Position numbers and translations under genes: made by a program. The notes under the pieces are model-generated. The model was not told where the DNA came from. It made no database searches and saw only the letters and a list, made by a program, of their open reading frames with translations. Source: Andreprevotia sp. IGB-42 (GTDB taxonomy: Bacteria > Pseudomonadota > Gammaproteobacteria > Burkholderiales > Chitinibacteraceae). From it: a stretch of 64,000 nt of DNA. The stretch is taken from assembly GCF_009848685.1 (NCBI RefSeq), contig NZ_WXTX01000006.1, positions 124,001-188,000 on the forward strand, given 5' to 3'. This document shows positions 31,084 through 41,042 of this stretch, piece after piece; positions within the stretch are counted from its first letter, which is position 1, and each line of letters opens with the position of its first letter.

Positions 31084-31103
31084 AACAGTTTCAGTACACT
31101 GTT
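31084..31103 (-). promoter_or_regulatory. inverted repeat upstream of DUF2917 gene
   Basis: AACAGT (31084-31089) and ACTGTT (31098-31103) are exact inverted repeats 8 bp apart, about 97 bp upstream of the DUF2917 start. The right arm continues as CTGTTAT, identical to the first seven bases of the repeats before the MocR gene. Confidence 0.4.
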
Positions 31104-31148
31104 ATGGTCGTTGCCCGGCCTAACTGTTTGAAACGGTAAGCAGCTGTT

Positions 31149-33080
31149 TCAATCACCGTCATCTTCGGCACGCCTATCGTCATCGGGCGAGTAACGCTGC
31201 CCCCGGCGGAGCGCGCGCAGCAGGAAACGGCCGGGGTCGAGCGCGTTAGCCAGCTTGCGCTCGACGGGCAGCGGTTCGCCATTGAGCTCGCACGCCAGCA
31301 GTTCCCCTGCCAGCACCGCCCAGGTGAGCCCGCGCGCACCATAGCCCAATGCTGCATACAACCCGGCCTGGCGCGGCAATTGCCATGGCTGATGGCAGGC
31401 TGGCAGGTCGACATGCCAATGCTCCGGAATGGCACCGACCAAGGGCAGGCGGTCCGGCGTGCTCGGGCGCTTGCACACGCGGCTGACCGGTTGCGGGATC
31501 TGTGCTGCTGCCGGCAGCACCTTTTGCAACGCCGCCAGATTGTGCGCAGTGGCTTTGTCCAGGTCATCATCATATGGGCTGGCACCGATGATGCGCTCGC
31601 CCTTGTATGCCGCAGTCAGGTAGCCCAGCCCGGCCAGGCTTTGCCGCGGCAGCGCAGCGGTATCGGCAACCTTGCTGGCCACGCGCAAGCTGTCCCACAC
31701 CGGCAGCTCCGTGGCCTGCGCAATCTGCCGCGCCGCAGTGGCGTTGGCAAGAATCACCACCGGCGCAGTAGCCAGGATGTGGCCCTGTGCATCCAGCGCT
31801 TGCCACGCGCCGCTGGCATCGCGTGCCAGTTGCTGCACCGCCGCGCCATAGTGCACCCGGATGCGAGGGCCACCTGCCTGCAACCATGCGTTGCAGGCAC
31901 TGGCCGGGTTGATCCACGCACCTTGTTCGAACCACCAGCCACCATGCGCCGGGGTTTGCCCGAGTAGCGTACTTGTCGCAGCGCTATCCAGGTAGCGCAC
32001 CAACGCTGCCGGCCAGTTGCCATCATGGACCAGCCTGGCCATCAGGCTGGCCTGTTCGGCGTTTTTTGCCACTTGCAGGATACCGTCCACCGCGTAGCCC
32101 ACGTCGCGGCCGCTGGCGCGCAGCGCAGCCAGGCTCTGCAGCGTGGCTGCGCTGCCAGCGCGGGAAAGCCGCGCCAGCTGGTTGTCGTCCAGCGAGCAAT
32201 ACGCATGCATCAGGCCGACATGGTTGCCCGAGGCTCCTGTGGCCGGGGCAGCCGCCGCTTCCAGCACGGTGATCTGCCAGCCACGCGCTGCCAGGCGCTC
32301 TGCCGCTGCGCAGCCGGCAATGCCGGCACCGATGACGATGGCCTGCCGCGCGCCGGAATAGCCCGGCTGCTGCCGCGGCACCCTGGCGATGCGGCCACGC
32401 AGCATCGCCCACTTGCTGGCAAAACCCTTGGCCTTCTCAACCGCGAACCCGGCCTCGGTCAGCCCGCGGCGCACGCTGCCGGCCACGCTGTAGGTGGCCA
32501 GAGTGGTATCGGCATGGCTTAGCCGCCAGAGTTGCCGGAATACCAGCGGCGACCACAGCCCGGGGTTTTTGGCCGGGGAAAAGCCATCCAGGTAGATGGC
32601 ATCTGCACGCGCATCCAGCTCGGGCAGCATCTGGTCTGCGCTGCCGAGCATCAGCGTAAGCACCACATTGCCCGCTTCGAATACCAGCCGGTGGAAGCCG
32701 GCAGTGAGCAGCGGCCATGCGGCGTGCAGTTGTACGGTCAGCGCAGCCAGTTGCGGGTAGCGCGCGTGCATCAGCTGCAGGTCGGCCAGCGTGAACGGAA
32801 ACTGCTCGACCGATACGAAATGCAGCTTGCCGCAGCGGGCCGGATCGTCGCGCCATGCCTGCCAGGTGGCCAGAAAGTTGAGGCCCTGGCCAAACCCGGT
32901 TTCCACGATGGTGAAGCTATTGCACTGTTGCCAGCGCTGCGGCAGGCCGTTGCCGGCCATGAAGACCGATTCAGCCTGCCCCAGGCCGCCATCGGGCGAG
33001 TGATAGATGTCGTCGAAACTGGCCGAGTAGGGGATGCCTGCTTCGTTGTGCTGCAGGATGGCGGGATGGATCGGGTTCAA
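31149..33080 (-). CDS. mnmC: bifunctional tRNA mnm5s2U-modifying enzyme MnmC
   Basis: A 643-aa two-domain enzyme completing the wobble uridine modification of tRNAs for Lys, Glu and Gln. The N-terminal ~240 residues are the SAM-dependent methyltransferase (NSFTIVETGFGQGLNFLATW, then AIYLDGFSPAKNPGLWS). The C-terminal part is the FAD oxidoreductase (AIVIGAGIAGCAAAERLAARGW from about 247, later SRVCKRPSTPDRLPLVGAIP). Length agrees with the family (~650 aa). Upstream on the same strand, 33 nt from its start, is the MFS exporter gene. Confidence 0.96.
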   Translation of the reverse strand: MNPIHPAILQHNEAGIPYSASFDDIYHSPDGGLGQAESVFMAGNGLPQRWQQCNSFTIVETGFGQGLNFLATWQAWRDDPARCGKLHFVSVEQFPFTLADLQLMHARYPQLAALTVQLHAAWPLLTAGFHRLVFEAGNVVLTLMLGSADQMLPELDARADAIYLDGFSPAKNPGLWSPLVFRQLWRLSHADTTLATYSVAGSVRRGLTEAGFAVEKAKGFASKWAMLRGRIARVPRQQPGYSGARQAIVIGAGIAGCAAAERLAARGWQITVLEAAAAPATGASGNHVGLMHAYCSLDDNQLARLSRAGSAATLQSLAALRASGRDVGYAVDGILQVAKNAEQASLMARLVHDGNWPAALVRYLDSAATSTLLGQTPAHGGWWFEQGAWINPASACNAWLQAGGPRIRVHYGAAVQQLARDASGAWQALDAQGHILATAPVVILANATAARQIAQATELPVWDSLRVASKVADTAALPRQSLAGLGYLTAAYKGERIIGASPYDDDLDKATAHNLAALQKVLPAAAQIPQPVSRVCKRPSTPDRLPLVGAIPEHWHVDLPACHQPWQLPRQAGLYAALGYGARGLTWAVLAGELLACELNGEPLPVERKLANALDPGRFLLRALRRGQRYSPDDDRRAEDDGD

Positions 33081-33113
33081 TGCAGGTTCAGGCCGTATTC
33101 AGGAAAGAGATGA

Positions 33114-34337
33114 TCACAGGCCGGCATCGCTTTGCAGGAACGCGCTCTTGACCCACACGAAGCCCAGACCGGCCAGCAGGCAGAACACCGCAAACCATGC
33201 GTTGCCAAAGCCCAGATAGCCGAATTTAACCAGTTCTATGCCCAGCGAGTAAATCAGCAATGTGGACATGCCCAGCGCGGCGGATACCGTGCCCTTGCTC
33301 ATGCTGCTGGAAAACAGCGCCAGCCGGTATAACCCGGCGCCGATCAGCCCCAGCCCGTACGCATACACGCTCAGCCCCAGTATCAGCCAGCCCCAGGCAT
33401 GCGGTTGCCAGAGCACCAGCAAATTGAGCGCCAGCCCGGCCAGCAACGGTATGCTGCCCAGGCCCACCAGCCGGCGCACCGGCACGCGCATGGCAAAACG
33501 GGCCAGTGTGAGGTTGCCGGCGATCAGCGCAATGAAAATGGGGATTTGCCATACGCCGAAATCCAGTGAATCCAGGCCTGCGCGCGTCATCAGGATGACT
33601 GGCGACTGGCCTATCCACGCCAGTAGCGGCAGGCCGGACAAAGCCACCGCCAGCACGCCGAGCAGGAAGCGGCGGTTGCCGAATACCGTGCTGTAATCGC
33701 GCCACATGCCCTTGATGCTGAGCGGGCCACCATTACGTGGCGCGGTTTCAGGCATATGGCGCACGATACCCCCCAGTGCAATGGCCGCAACGATGGCGAT
33801 CATCACGAACATGCTGCGCCACGGCAGGATGGTGATGATGGCAGCGCCCAACAGCGGGCCGATCAGTGGTGCAATCAGCGCCACATTAGCCATCAGTGCG
33901 GTAACGCGGATCGCTGCGCTTTCCGCGAATGCCTCCTGTACCGCCGCATAGGCAACGGCCACCACGAAGCACAGGCCAAAGCCCTGCACGAAGCGCAGCA
34001 CCAGGAAGGGGCCGATCTGCGTAACCAGCAGCGTGGCCAGGCAACTGATGATGAACAGCACGATGCCGGCCAGCATCACCGGCCTGCGGCCGATGCGGTC
34101 AGACAGTGGGCCCAGCAGCCATTGCAGCGCCGCGCCACCAGCCAGGTAGGTAGACATGCCGGTGGGCACCCAGACGTCACCCACGCCGAATTCATGCACC
34201 ACGCCGGGCATGGCGGGCAGGATCATGTCGTTGGCGATATAGGTGGCAAACTCGAACAGCACCAACGCCAGCGGGAACAGCAATGTGGCCCGGCTCAGTC
34301 GCTCGATGGGGCGGAAAACAGCATTGGAAAAGGGCAT
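33114..34337 (-). CDS. MdfA-type MFS multidrug exporter
   Basis: A 12-helix, 407-aa major facilitator antiporter. The N-terminal segment LVLFEFATYIANDMILPAMPGVV keeps the membrane-embedded Glu and Asp that define MdfA (E26/D34 of the E. coli protein). TYLAGGAALQWLLGPLSDRIGRRPVML is the MFS motif A region. ATG 34337 gives the length of E. coli MdfA (410 aa); a GTG at 34376 would add 13 residues. Substrates are likely lipophilic cations and chloramphenicol-like drugs by family. It lies between the ceramidase-family gene and mnmC on the same strand. Confidence 0.9.
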   Translation of the reverse strand: MPFSNAVFRPIERLSRATLLFPLALVLFEFATYIANDMILPAMPGVVHEFGVGDVWVPTGMSTYLAGGAALQWLLGPLSDRIGRRPVMLAGIVLFIISCLATLLVTQIGPFLVLRFVQGFGLCFVVAVAYAAVQEAFAESAAIRVTALMANVALIAPLIGPLLGAAIITILPWRSMFVMIAIVAAIALGGIVRHMPETAPRNGGPLSIKGMWRDYSTVFGNRRFLLGVLAVALSGLPLLAWIGQSPVILMTRAGLDSLDFGVWQIPIFIALIAGNLTLARFAMRVPVRRLVGLGSIPLLAGLALNLLVLWQPHAWGWLILGLSVYAYGLGLIGAGLYRLALFSSSMSKGTVSAALGMSTLLIYSLGIELVKFGYLGFGNAWFAVFCLLAGLGFVWVKSAFLQSDAGL

Positions 34338-34398
34338 GCCAGGCACAAACGGCTGACCATGCGGCCAGCCGTACACAGTAAACCGCCAGTTTCCGCGT

Positions 34399-35076
34399 TT
34401 ACGCGGGCGAGCGCCACGGTCGTATTGCCGCGGTACGCAGCTTGAGCAATGCCAGGGTCAGGCTGCCCAGCAGCAGCGCATTGAGCAGGTGCCACAGGAA
34501 ATGCGTGCCGAGCGGGAATGTGCCGCACCAGCGCGCATCGAAGGTACGGAACAGCAGCGATACGCTGAACAGCAGCCAGCCACGCCAGAACGCGCGCGCC
34601 ATCGCGGGCGCGATGCGGCGGTGTGCCAATGCCAGCAGGGCCAGTGCCAGCCAAGTGGGCAGATAGAACACCGAGCCATTGAGCGTATCGGCCGGCATGC
34701 TGCTGGCCAGACACTGGTTGCATAACTGGTAGGCCAGCCAGCCTGCCAGTACTTCGAACCAGCGCCAGTGCAGCCCATAGGCTAGGGTAGCGAGCAGGTA
34801 TACATTGATGAACAGCAGGATGGGAATGACATCGAGCCAGATGGCCCACGGCGTGGCCTGCAGGTGCCACACGCCACTGCCGATGCCGATGCTGAAAATG
34901 AGCGCGATCAGCAGCAGGATCACTGCACCACGCCGCAAGCCCAGTTCGGATCGCTGCCAGGCGCCTAGCGCCCAGCATGCAGCCACGATGAAAGCCAGAT
35001 TGCTCAGCGTGTTGACTGGCTCGCCCCACGCGCCAGCGGCAACGCGCTCGCAATAGTGATCAAGGTAAGTGCTCAT
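34399..35076 (-). CDS. ceramidase-family (CREST) membrane hydrolase
   Basis: A 225-aa protein with about seven membrane helices and the alkaline ceramidase/CREST signature: DHYCER followed by GEPVNTLSNLAF near the N-terminus, GSGVWHLQATPWAIWLDVIP in the middle and GTHFLWHLLNA near the C-terminus, which together supply the zinc-binding His and Asp residues. Eukaryotic members hydrolyse ceramides. In a bacterium an amide hydrolase on membrane lipids is possible, but the substrate is unknown. ATG 35076 is used; a start at 35205 would add 43 residues unlike the family. It is 61 nt upstream of the MFS gene. Confidence 0.82.
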   Translation of the reverse strand: MSTYLDHYCERVAAGAWGEPVNTLSNLAFIVAACWALGAWQRSELGLRRGAVILLLIALIFSIGIGSGVWHLQATPWAIWLDVIPILLFINVYLLATLAYGLHWRWFEVLAGWLAYQLCNQCLASSMPADTLNGSVFYLPTWLALALLALAHRRIAPAMARAFWRGWLLFSVSLLFRTFDARWCGTFPLGTHFLWHLLNALLLGSLTLALLKLRTAAIRPWRSPA

Positions 35077-35187
35077 GCGCTGCAGTGTAGTTCGCAGCGG
35101 CAACATCTTTATGACAACGTATGCATGCAGCGCCCGGAGCTGGCCTGCGTTGTGGCCGCGCGTCGGCCATACCATAGGCGACAGCCA

Positions 35188-35220
35188 TGAAAAATCCGGC
35201 CACATGGGCCGGATTTTTCA
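35188..35220. terminator. bidirectional intrinsic terminator after gnd
   Basis: TGAAAAATCCGGCC (35188-35201) and GGCCGGATTTTTCA (35207-35220) form a perfect 14-bp stem with an ACATG loop. The A- and T-runs allow termination in both directions. It lies 32 nt after the gnd stop. Confidence 0.85.
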
Positions 35221-35252
35221 TTCATCCACAGCAGGCAGGGTAGCCGGCGGTA

Positions 35253-36662
<1,410 letters not shown>

Positions 36663-36981
36663 TTCTTCTGCTCCTGTCGTTGCGCGAATTCGTAGAGCCG
36701 CGCCGGTTCCCAAGATGACTCAGCCTGATGGGCTGAACTTGATATGCAGCTTCTGCACACCCGATAACGGGGTGGAAGCCAAAAAGGTTGTCAATTACAG
36801 GACATTGCCTGCCTGTTCGTATGCTTGCCTGTGCCCGTTGTGGGCAATGGACGGTATTGATTGCAATCCCACTCCGTTTCAAACGGCGCCGGATTATCGT
36901 CAAATCCTATCATTAAAGCCCTGTTCATATGCGTTTTGGACCTATTTCCACGCAAATTTCCCGCCATCGGCCATGATCGGC
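36663..36981. other. intergenic region upstream of gnd
   Basis: About 320 bp with no convincing gene; the frames that cross it have no ribosome site or family match. In the gnd direction there is a TTGACA near 36797 without a good -10 box at normal spacing, and a small CAGCC/GGCTG hairpin near 36725. I see nothing else. Confidence 0.5.
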
Positions 36982-37008
36982 AAAAAGGCCGGCGCGCGGC
37001 GCCAGCCT
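36982..37008 (-). terminator. intrinsic terminator of lysS
   Basis: In the minus direction GGCTGGCGC and GCGCCGGCC arms (one mismatch) are followed by TTTTTG, beginning about 10 nt after the lysS stop. Confidence 0.8.
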
Positions 37009-37018
37009 CTTGTCATGC

Positions 37019-38527
37019 TCAATCTTCGCGGCGCATTTGCGGGAACAGGATCACGTCGCGGATGCTCGGCGCATCGGTCAGCAGCATCACCAGGCGGTCG
37101 ATACCGATACCGCAGCCCCCTGTCGGCGGCAGGCCGTATTCCAGCGCGCGGATGAAATCCGCATCGAAATGCATGGCTTCGTCATCGCCCTTGTCCTTCA
37201 GCGCAACTTGCGCCTGGAAGCGTGCGGCCTGGTCTTCGGCATCGTTCAGCTCCGAATAGCCGTTTGCATGCTCGCGGCCCACCATGAACAGCTCGAAACG
37301 CTCGGTAATGCCCGCGTCGTTATCGTTGGCGCGCGCCAGCGGCGATACCTCGGCCGGGTAATCGATGATGAAGGTCGGCTCCCAGAGCTTTTCCTCGGTG
37401 GTTTCATCGAACAGGCTCAGTTGCAGGCCACCCACGCCATCGGTCAGCACCGGCTTGGCGCCCAAGCGGGCCAGCTCGGCCTTCAGCCATGCGCGGTCGT
37501 GCAATTGCTCGCTGGTGTATTGCGGGTTGTAGTGCGCAATGGCGCCGGCAATGGTGAAGCGTGCGAACGGCTTGGACAGATCAACCTGCTTGCCCTGGTA
37601 TTCGATGACGGTATGACCGATCACTTCGCGCGCGGCATAGCGGATGACGCCTTCGGTCATGTCCATCATGCGCTGGTAATCCGCGTACGCCTCGTAGAAC
37701 TCCATCATGGTGAACTCGGGGTTGTGGCGGGTACTCATCCCCTCGTTGCGGAAGTTGCGGTTGATCTCGAACACGCGCTCCATGCCACCCACCACCAGCC
37801 GTTTCAGGTACAGCTCCGGCGCCACGCGCAGGAACAGTGGCATGTCGAGTGCATTGTGGTGCGTCACGAACGGCTTGGCGGTCGCGCCACCCGGGATCGG
37901 GTGCATCATCGGTGTTTCCACCTCCAGATAGCGCTCGTTCACCATGTATTCGCGGATCTTCTGCACGATCTTGCTGCGCTTGATGAAGGTTTCGCGGCTC
38001 TGCTCGTTGATGATCAGGTCCACATAGCGCTGGCGGTACTTCTGTTCCTGGTCGGCCAGGCCGTAGTAATCGCTGGGCAGCGGGCGCAAGCTCTTGGTCA
38101 GCAGGCGCAGCTCGGTGACCTGTACCGACAGCTCGCCGGTCTTGGTTTTCATCAGCGTGCCGCGCGCGGCAATGATGTCGCCCAAGTCCCATTTCTTGAA
38201 TGCCGCGTAAACGTCTTCGCCCACGCTATCGCGGCTGACGTAAAACTGGATGCGCCCGGAGCTATCCTGCACGCTGGCAAAGCTGGCCTTGCCCATCACG
38301 CGCTTGAGCATCATGCGGCCGGCCACGCTCACCGTCACCGCTTGTGCTTCCAGTGCTTCTTTCTCTGTTTCGCCGTATTTGGCGTGCAGGTCGCCAGCCA
38401 GATGCTCGCGCTTGAAATCGTTGGGGAAGGCGATACCGGCTTCGCGGATGGCCTTCAGCTTGGCACGGCGCTCGGCCATGATCTGGTTTTCATCCTGCTG
38501 GACGATCTGTTCTGGTTGGTCGCTCAT
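37019..38527 (-). CDS. lysS: lysyl-tRNA synthetase, class II
   Basis: A 502-aa class-II synthetase charging tRNA-Lys. An N-terminal OB-fold anticodon-binding domain (about 60-150) precedes the catalytic core with motif 2 [22 protein letters not shown] and motif 3 [13 protein letters not shown] (given in part). ATG 38527 (MSDQPEQ) resembles the E. coli start; 38539 would add four residues. It lies 59 nt downstream of prfB on the same strand, and the prfB-lysS order is a conserved operon. Confidence 0.97.
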   Translation of the reverse strand: MSDQPEQIVQQDENQIMAERRAKLKAIREAGIAFPNDFKREHLAGDLHAKYGETEKEALEAQAVTVSVAGRMMLKRVMGKASFASVQDSSGRIQFYVSRDSVGEDVYAAFKKWDLGDIIAARGTLMKTKTGELSVQVTELRLLTKSLRPLPSDYYGLADQEQKYRQRYVDLIINEQSRETFIKRSKIVQKIREYMVNERYLEVETPMMHPIPGGATAKPFVTHHNALDMPLFLRVAPELYLKRLVVGGMERVFEINRNFRNEGMSTRHNPEFTMMEFYEAYADYQRMMDMTEGVIRYAAREVIGHTVIEYQGKQVDLSKPFARFTIAGAIAHYNPQYTSEQLHDRAWLKAELARLGAKPVLTDGVGGLQLSLFDETTEEKLWEPTFIIDYPAEVSPLARANDNDAGITERFELFMVGREHANGYSELNDAEDQAARFQAQVALKDKGDDEAMHFDADFIRALEYGLPPTGGCGIGIDRLVMLLTDAPSIRDVILFPQMRRED

Positions 38528-38586
38528 CTTCAATTCCATTCATCGCTGCGGCGCATGGCGCCAATTAATCCGGCTGGCTGTATTGC

Positions 38587-39690
38587 TCAAACGCCCTGTT
38601 TCAGGCTGGCTTCGATAAAGCCATCCAGATCGCCGTCCATCACGCCCTTGAGGTTGCCCACTTCATAGTTGGTGCGCAAATCCTTGATGCGGCTCTGGTC
38701 GAATACGTAGGAGCGGATCTGGTGCCCCCAGCCGATATCCGATTTGCCGGCTTCCAGCGATTGCTGGGCTTCCATGCGTTTGCGCAATTCCAGTTCGTAC
38801 AGCTTGGCGCGCAGCATCTTCCAGGCTTCGTCGCGGTTCTTGTGCTGGGAGCGGTCGTTCTGGCACTGCACGACGATATTGGTCGGGATGTGCGTCAGGC
38901 GCACGGCCGAATCGGTCTTGTTGATGTGCTGGCCACCGGCGCCCGAAGCACGGAAGGTGTCGGTACGCACGTCGGCCGGATTGATTTCGATTTCGATGCT
39001 GTCATCGACTTCCGGATAAACGAATACCGAGCAGAACGAAGTATGGCGGCGCGCATTCGAGTCGAATGGCGACACGCGCACCAAGCGGTGCACGCCAGTC
39101 TCGGTGCGCAAGAAGCCGAACGCGTATTCACCGGTCAGCTTGATGGTGGCGCTGGTGATGCCGGCCACTTCGCCTTCCGACTCTTCCATCACCTCGACAT
39201 TGAAGCCCTTGCGCTCGCCGTAGCGGATATACATGCGCAGCAGCATGCCGGCCCAGTCCTGTGCCTCGGTGCCGCCGGCGCCCGACTGGATGTCGATGAA
39301 GCAGGGGCTCGGGTCCATCGGGTTGTTGAACATGCGGCGGAATTCAAGCCTGGCGATTTTCTCTTCCAGCACCTGCGCGTCTTCGGCGATGGCGGCGAGC
39401 GTATCGAAATCCTCTTCCGACTTGGCCATGTCGAACAGTTCCTTGGCATCGGCTGCGCCATTGGCAACTTCGTCCAGCACCAGCACGACATCTTCGAGCG
39501 CCTTGCGCTCGCGGCCGATTTCCTGCGCTTTTTTCTGGTCGTTCCAGATGTCCGGATCTTCGGAGAGACGAACCACTTCCTCGAGCCGATCGCATTTGCC
39601 CGGATAATCCAGGTAGCGTTTGAGCTCGTCCGCGCGGCTGGCGAGGTCGGACAGGTGATTGTCGATCTGGTTGAGCTGTTCGGCTTCCAT
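38587..39690 (-). CDS. prfB: peptide chain release factor 2, without programmed frameshift
   Basis: The 367-aa RF2 terminates at UGA and UAA. The recognition tripeptide SPF ([15 protein letters not shown]) and catalytic GGQ ([21 protein letters not shown] in part) are intact. In most bacteria prfB carries an in-frame UGA near codon 25, after RGYL, read by a +1 frameshift. Here the corresponding region ([11 protein letters not shown]) is one continuous frame, CTG-GAT-TAT, with no stop and no CTTTGA slip site. Start is ATG 39690 or 39702; neither has a strong ribosome site. Confidence 0.96.
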   Translation of the reverse strand: MEAEQLNQIDNHLSDLASRADELKRYLDYPGKCDRLEEVVRLSEDPDIWNDQKKAQEIGRERKALEDVVLVLDEVANGAADAKELFDMAKSEEDFDTLAAIAEDAQVLEEKIARLEFRRMFNNPMDPSPCFIDIQSGAGGTEAQDWAGMLLRMYIRYGERKGFNVEVMEESEGEVAGITSATIKLTGEYAFGFLRTETGVHRLVRVSPFDSNARRHTSFCSVFVYPEVDDSIEIEINPADVRTDTFRASGAGGQHINKTDSAVRLTHIPTNIVVQCQNDRSQHKNRDEAWKMLRAKLYELELRKRMEAQQSLEAGKSDIGWGHQIRSYVFDQSRIKDLRTNYEVGNLKGVMDGDLDGFIEASLKQGV

Positions 39691-39934
39691 CACGGTCTGC
39701 ATCGATTGGAAAACCGGGCATTATACCGGATCGGCGCCCATTCGGGCCTGTAACCCGCGTTGCCGCACTACAGGCATGGCAAAGTGCTGCAGCTGGCGCA
39801 GCCCGGATGAGCGCATGCACTGGCCGGAATCGCTGTTTCCACTCATCAGGTAACGGCCAAGCTGCGGTCATGAAAATCAGCGTGTAGCGGCCTGATTGAT
39901 CCGCAGCGCTCGGCAACAAGCCGATCCAGGCGCG

Positions 39935-41038
39935 TTAGTCCGGGTAATGATGGGCAATCTGCTCCAGCTTGTCCGCCACCGCCAACAACGCATCGACAAT
40001 GTCAGCCTCGAACCCGGTGCCGCTCATGCTGGCGATGATACCCTTGGCGGCATCATGCGGATGGGCAGGGCGCCACGGTCGCTCGGAGGTCAGCGCATCG
40101 TAGACGTCGATCACGCTGACCATGCGGGCCGGCAGCGGGATATCGGTGCCTGCCAATCCATCCGGATAACCGCTGCCATCCCAGCGTTCGTGATGGTGGT
40201 AGGCCATTTCCTCGGCACAGCGCAAGAAGCCGGTACGCGTGCCGATCTGGCGCTCCACGGTGAGGATGACTTCACGTCCGTCATGCGGGTGCCGTTGCAC
40301 CAGTTCGCGCTCTGCCGCGTTGAGCGCGTCTTCTTTCTTCAGTACATGCGTGGGTACGGCCACCATGCCGATGTCGTACAGCGCGGCAGACTTGAACAGC
40401 AGCTCGATATATTCCTCGGTCAGCTCATCGGCAAAGCGGGGGTGATCTTGCAACTGCCAGGCCAGCGCAGACAGATAATGCTGGCGGCGCTGGATAGGCG
40501 CATTGCGCTTGCCCATGCCGATCTGCGCCAGCGAGGCCATGGCCAGCAAGGTGGCATCCTGCATGGATTCCAGCTGGCGGGTGCGCTCTTTCACCAGGTG
40601 ATCCAGATAGCTGTTCTGGTCCAGCAAAAAAGCGCGGGCATTGTGCAGCTGGATGTGGGTATCCACGCGGGCCAGCAGGATGGCAGGGTTGATGGGTTTG
40701 GTGATGTAGTCGACCGCCCCCAGTTTGAAGCCTTTTTCCTCGTCTTCCGTCTCGGCCTTGGCGGTCAGGAAGATCACCGGGATATTACGCGTGGATTCGT
40801 CGATCTTGAGCTGGCGGCAGCATTCATAGCCATCCATTTCCGGCATCATGATATCGAGCAGGATCAGGTCGATTTCATCCGCCGCCATGCGCGCGGCCTG
40901 CAATGCCTTGACGCCGTTGGTGGCAACTTTCACCCGGTATTCATCTTTGAGCAGTCCGTTGAGCAGCACCAGGTTGTCAGGCGTGTCGTCCACAACCAGT
41001 ACGGTGCGCTTCTGCGTAAAATCCAGTGGATTGCTCAT
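39935..41038 (-). CDS. response regulator with degenerate HD-GYP domain
   Basis: A 367-aa receiver-output protein. The REC domain (about 12-128) has acidic D17/D18, phospho-acceptor D62 and K114. The output is an HD-GYP fold, whose active members hydrolyse c-di-GMP. It keeps HHERWDGSGYPDGL (282-295) and DVYDALTSERPW (311-322), but the HDxGK metal motif is YDIGM (221-225), and the earlier ETGNH region reads RNAPI (178-182). At least three metal ligands are therefore lost and phosphodiesterase activity is doubtful. It starts 4 nt after the upstream hybrid kinase stop, with AGGA before ATG 41038, so it is the likely phosphorelay target. Confidence 0.88.
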   Translation of the reverse strand: MSNPLDFTQKRTVLVVDDTPDNLVLLNGLLKDEYRVKVATNGVKALQAARMAADEIDLILLDIMMPEMDGYECCRQLKIDESTRNIPVIFLTAKAETEDEEKGFKLGAVDYITKPINPAILLARVDTHIQLHNARAFLLDQNSYLDHLVKERTRQLESMQDATLLAMASLAQIGMGKRNAPIQRRQHYLSALAWQLQDHPRFADELTEEYIELLFKSAALYDIGMVAVPTHVLKKEDALNAAERELVQRHPHDGREVILTVERQIGTRTGFLRCAEEMAYHHHERWDGSGYPDGLAGTDIPLPARMVSVIDVYDALTSERPWRPAHPHDAAKGIIASMSGTGFEADIVDALLAVADKLEQIAHHYPD

Positions 41039-41042
41039 TGTT

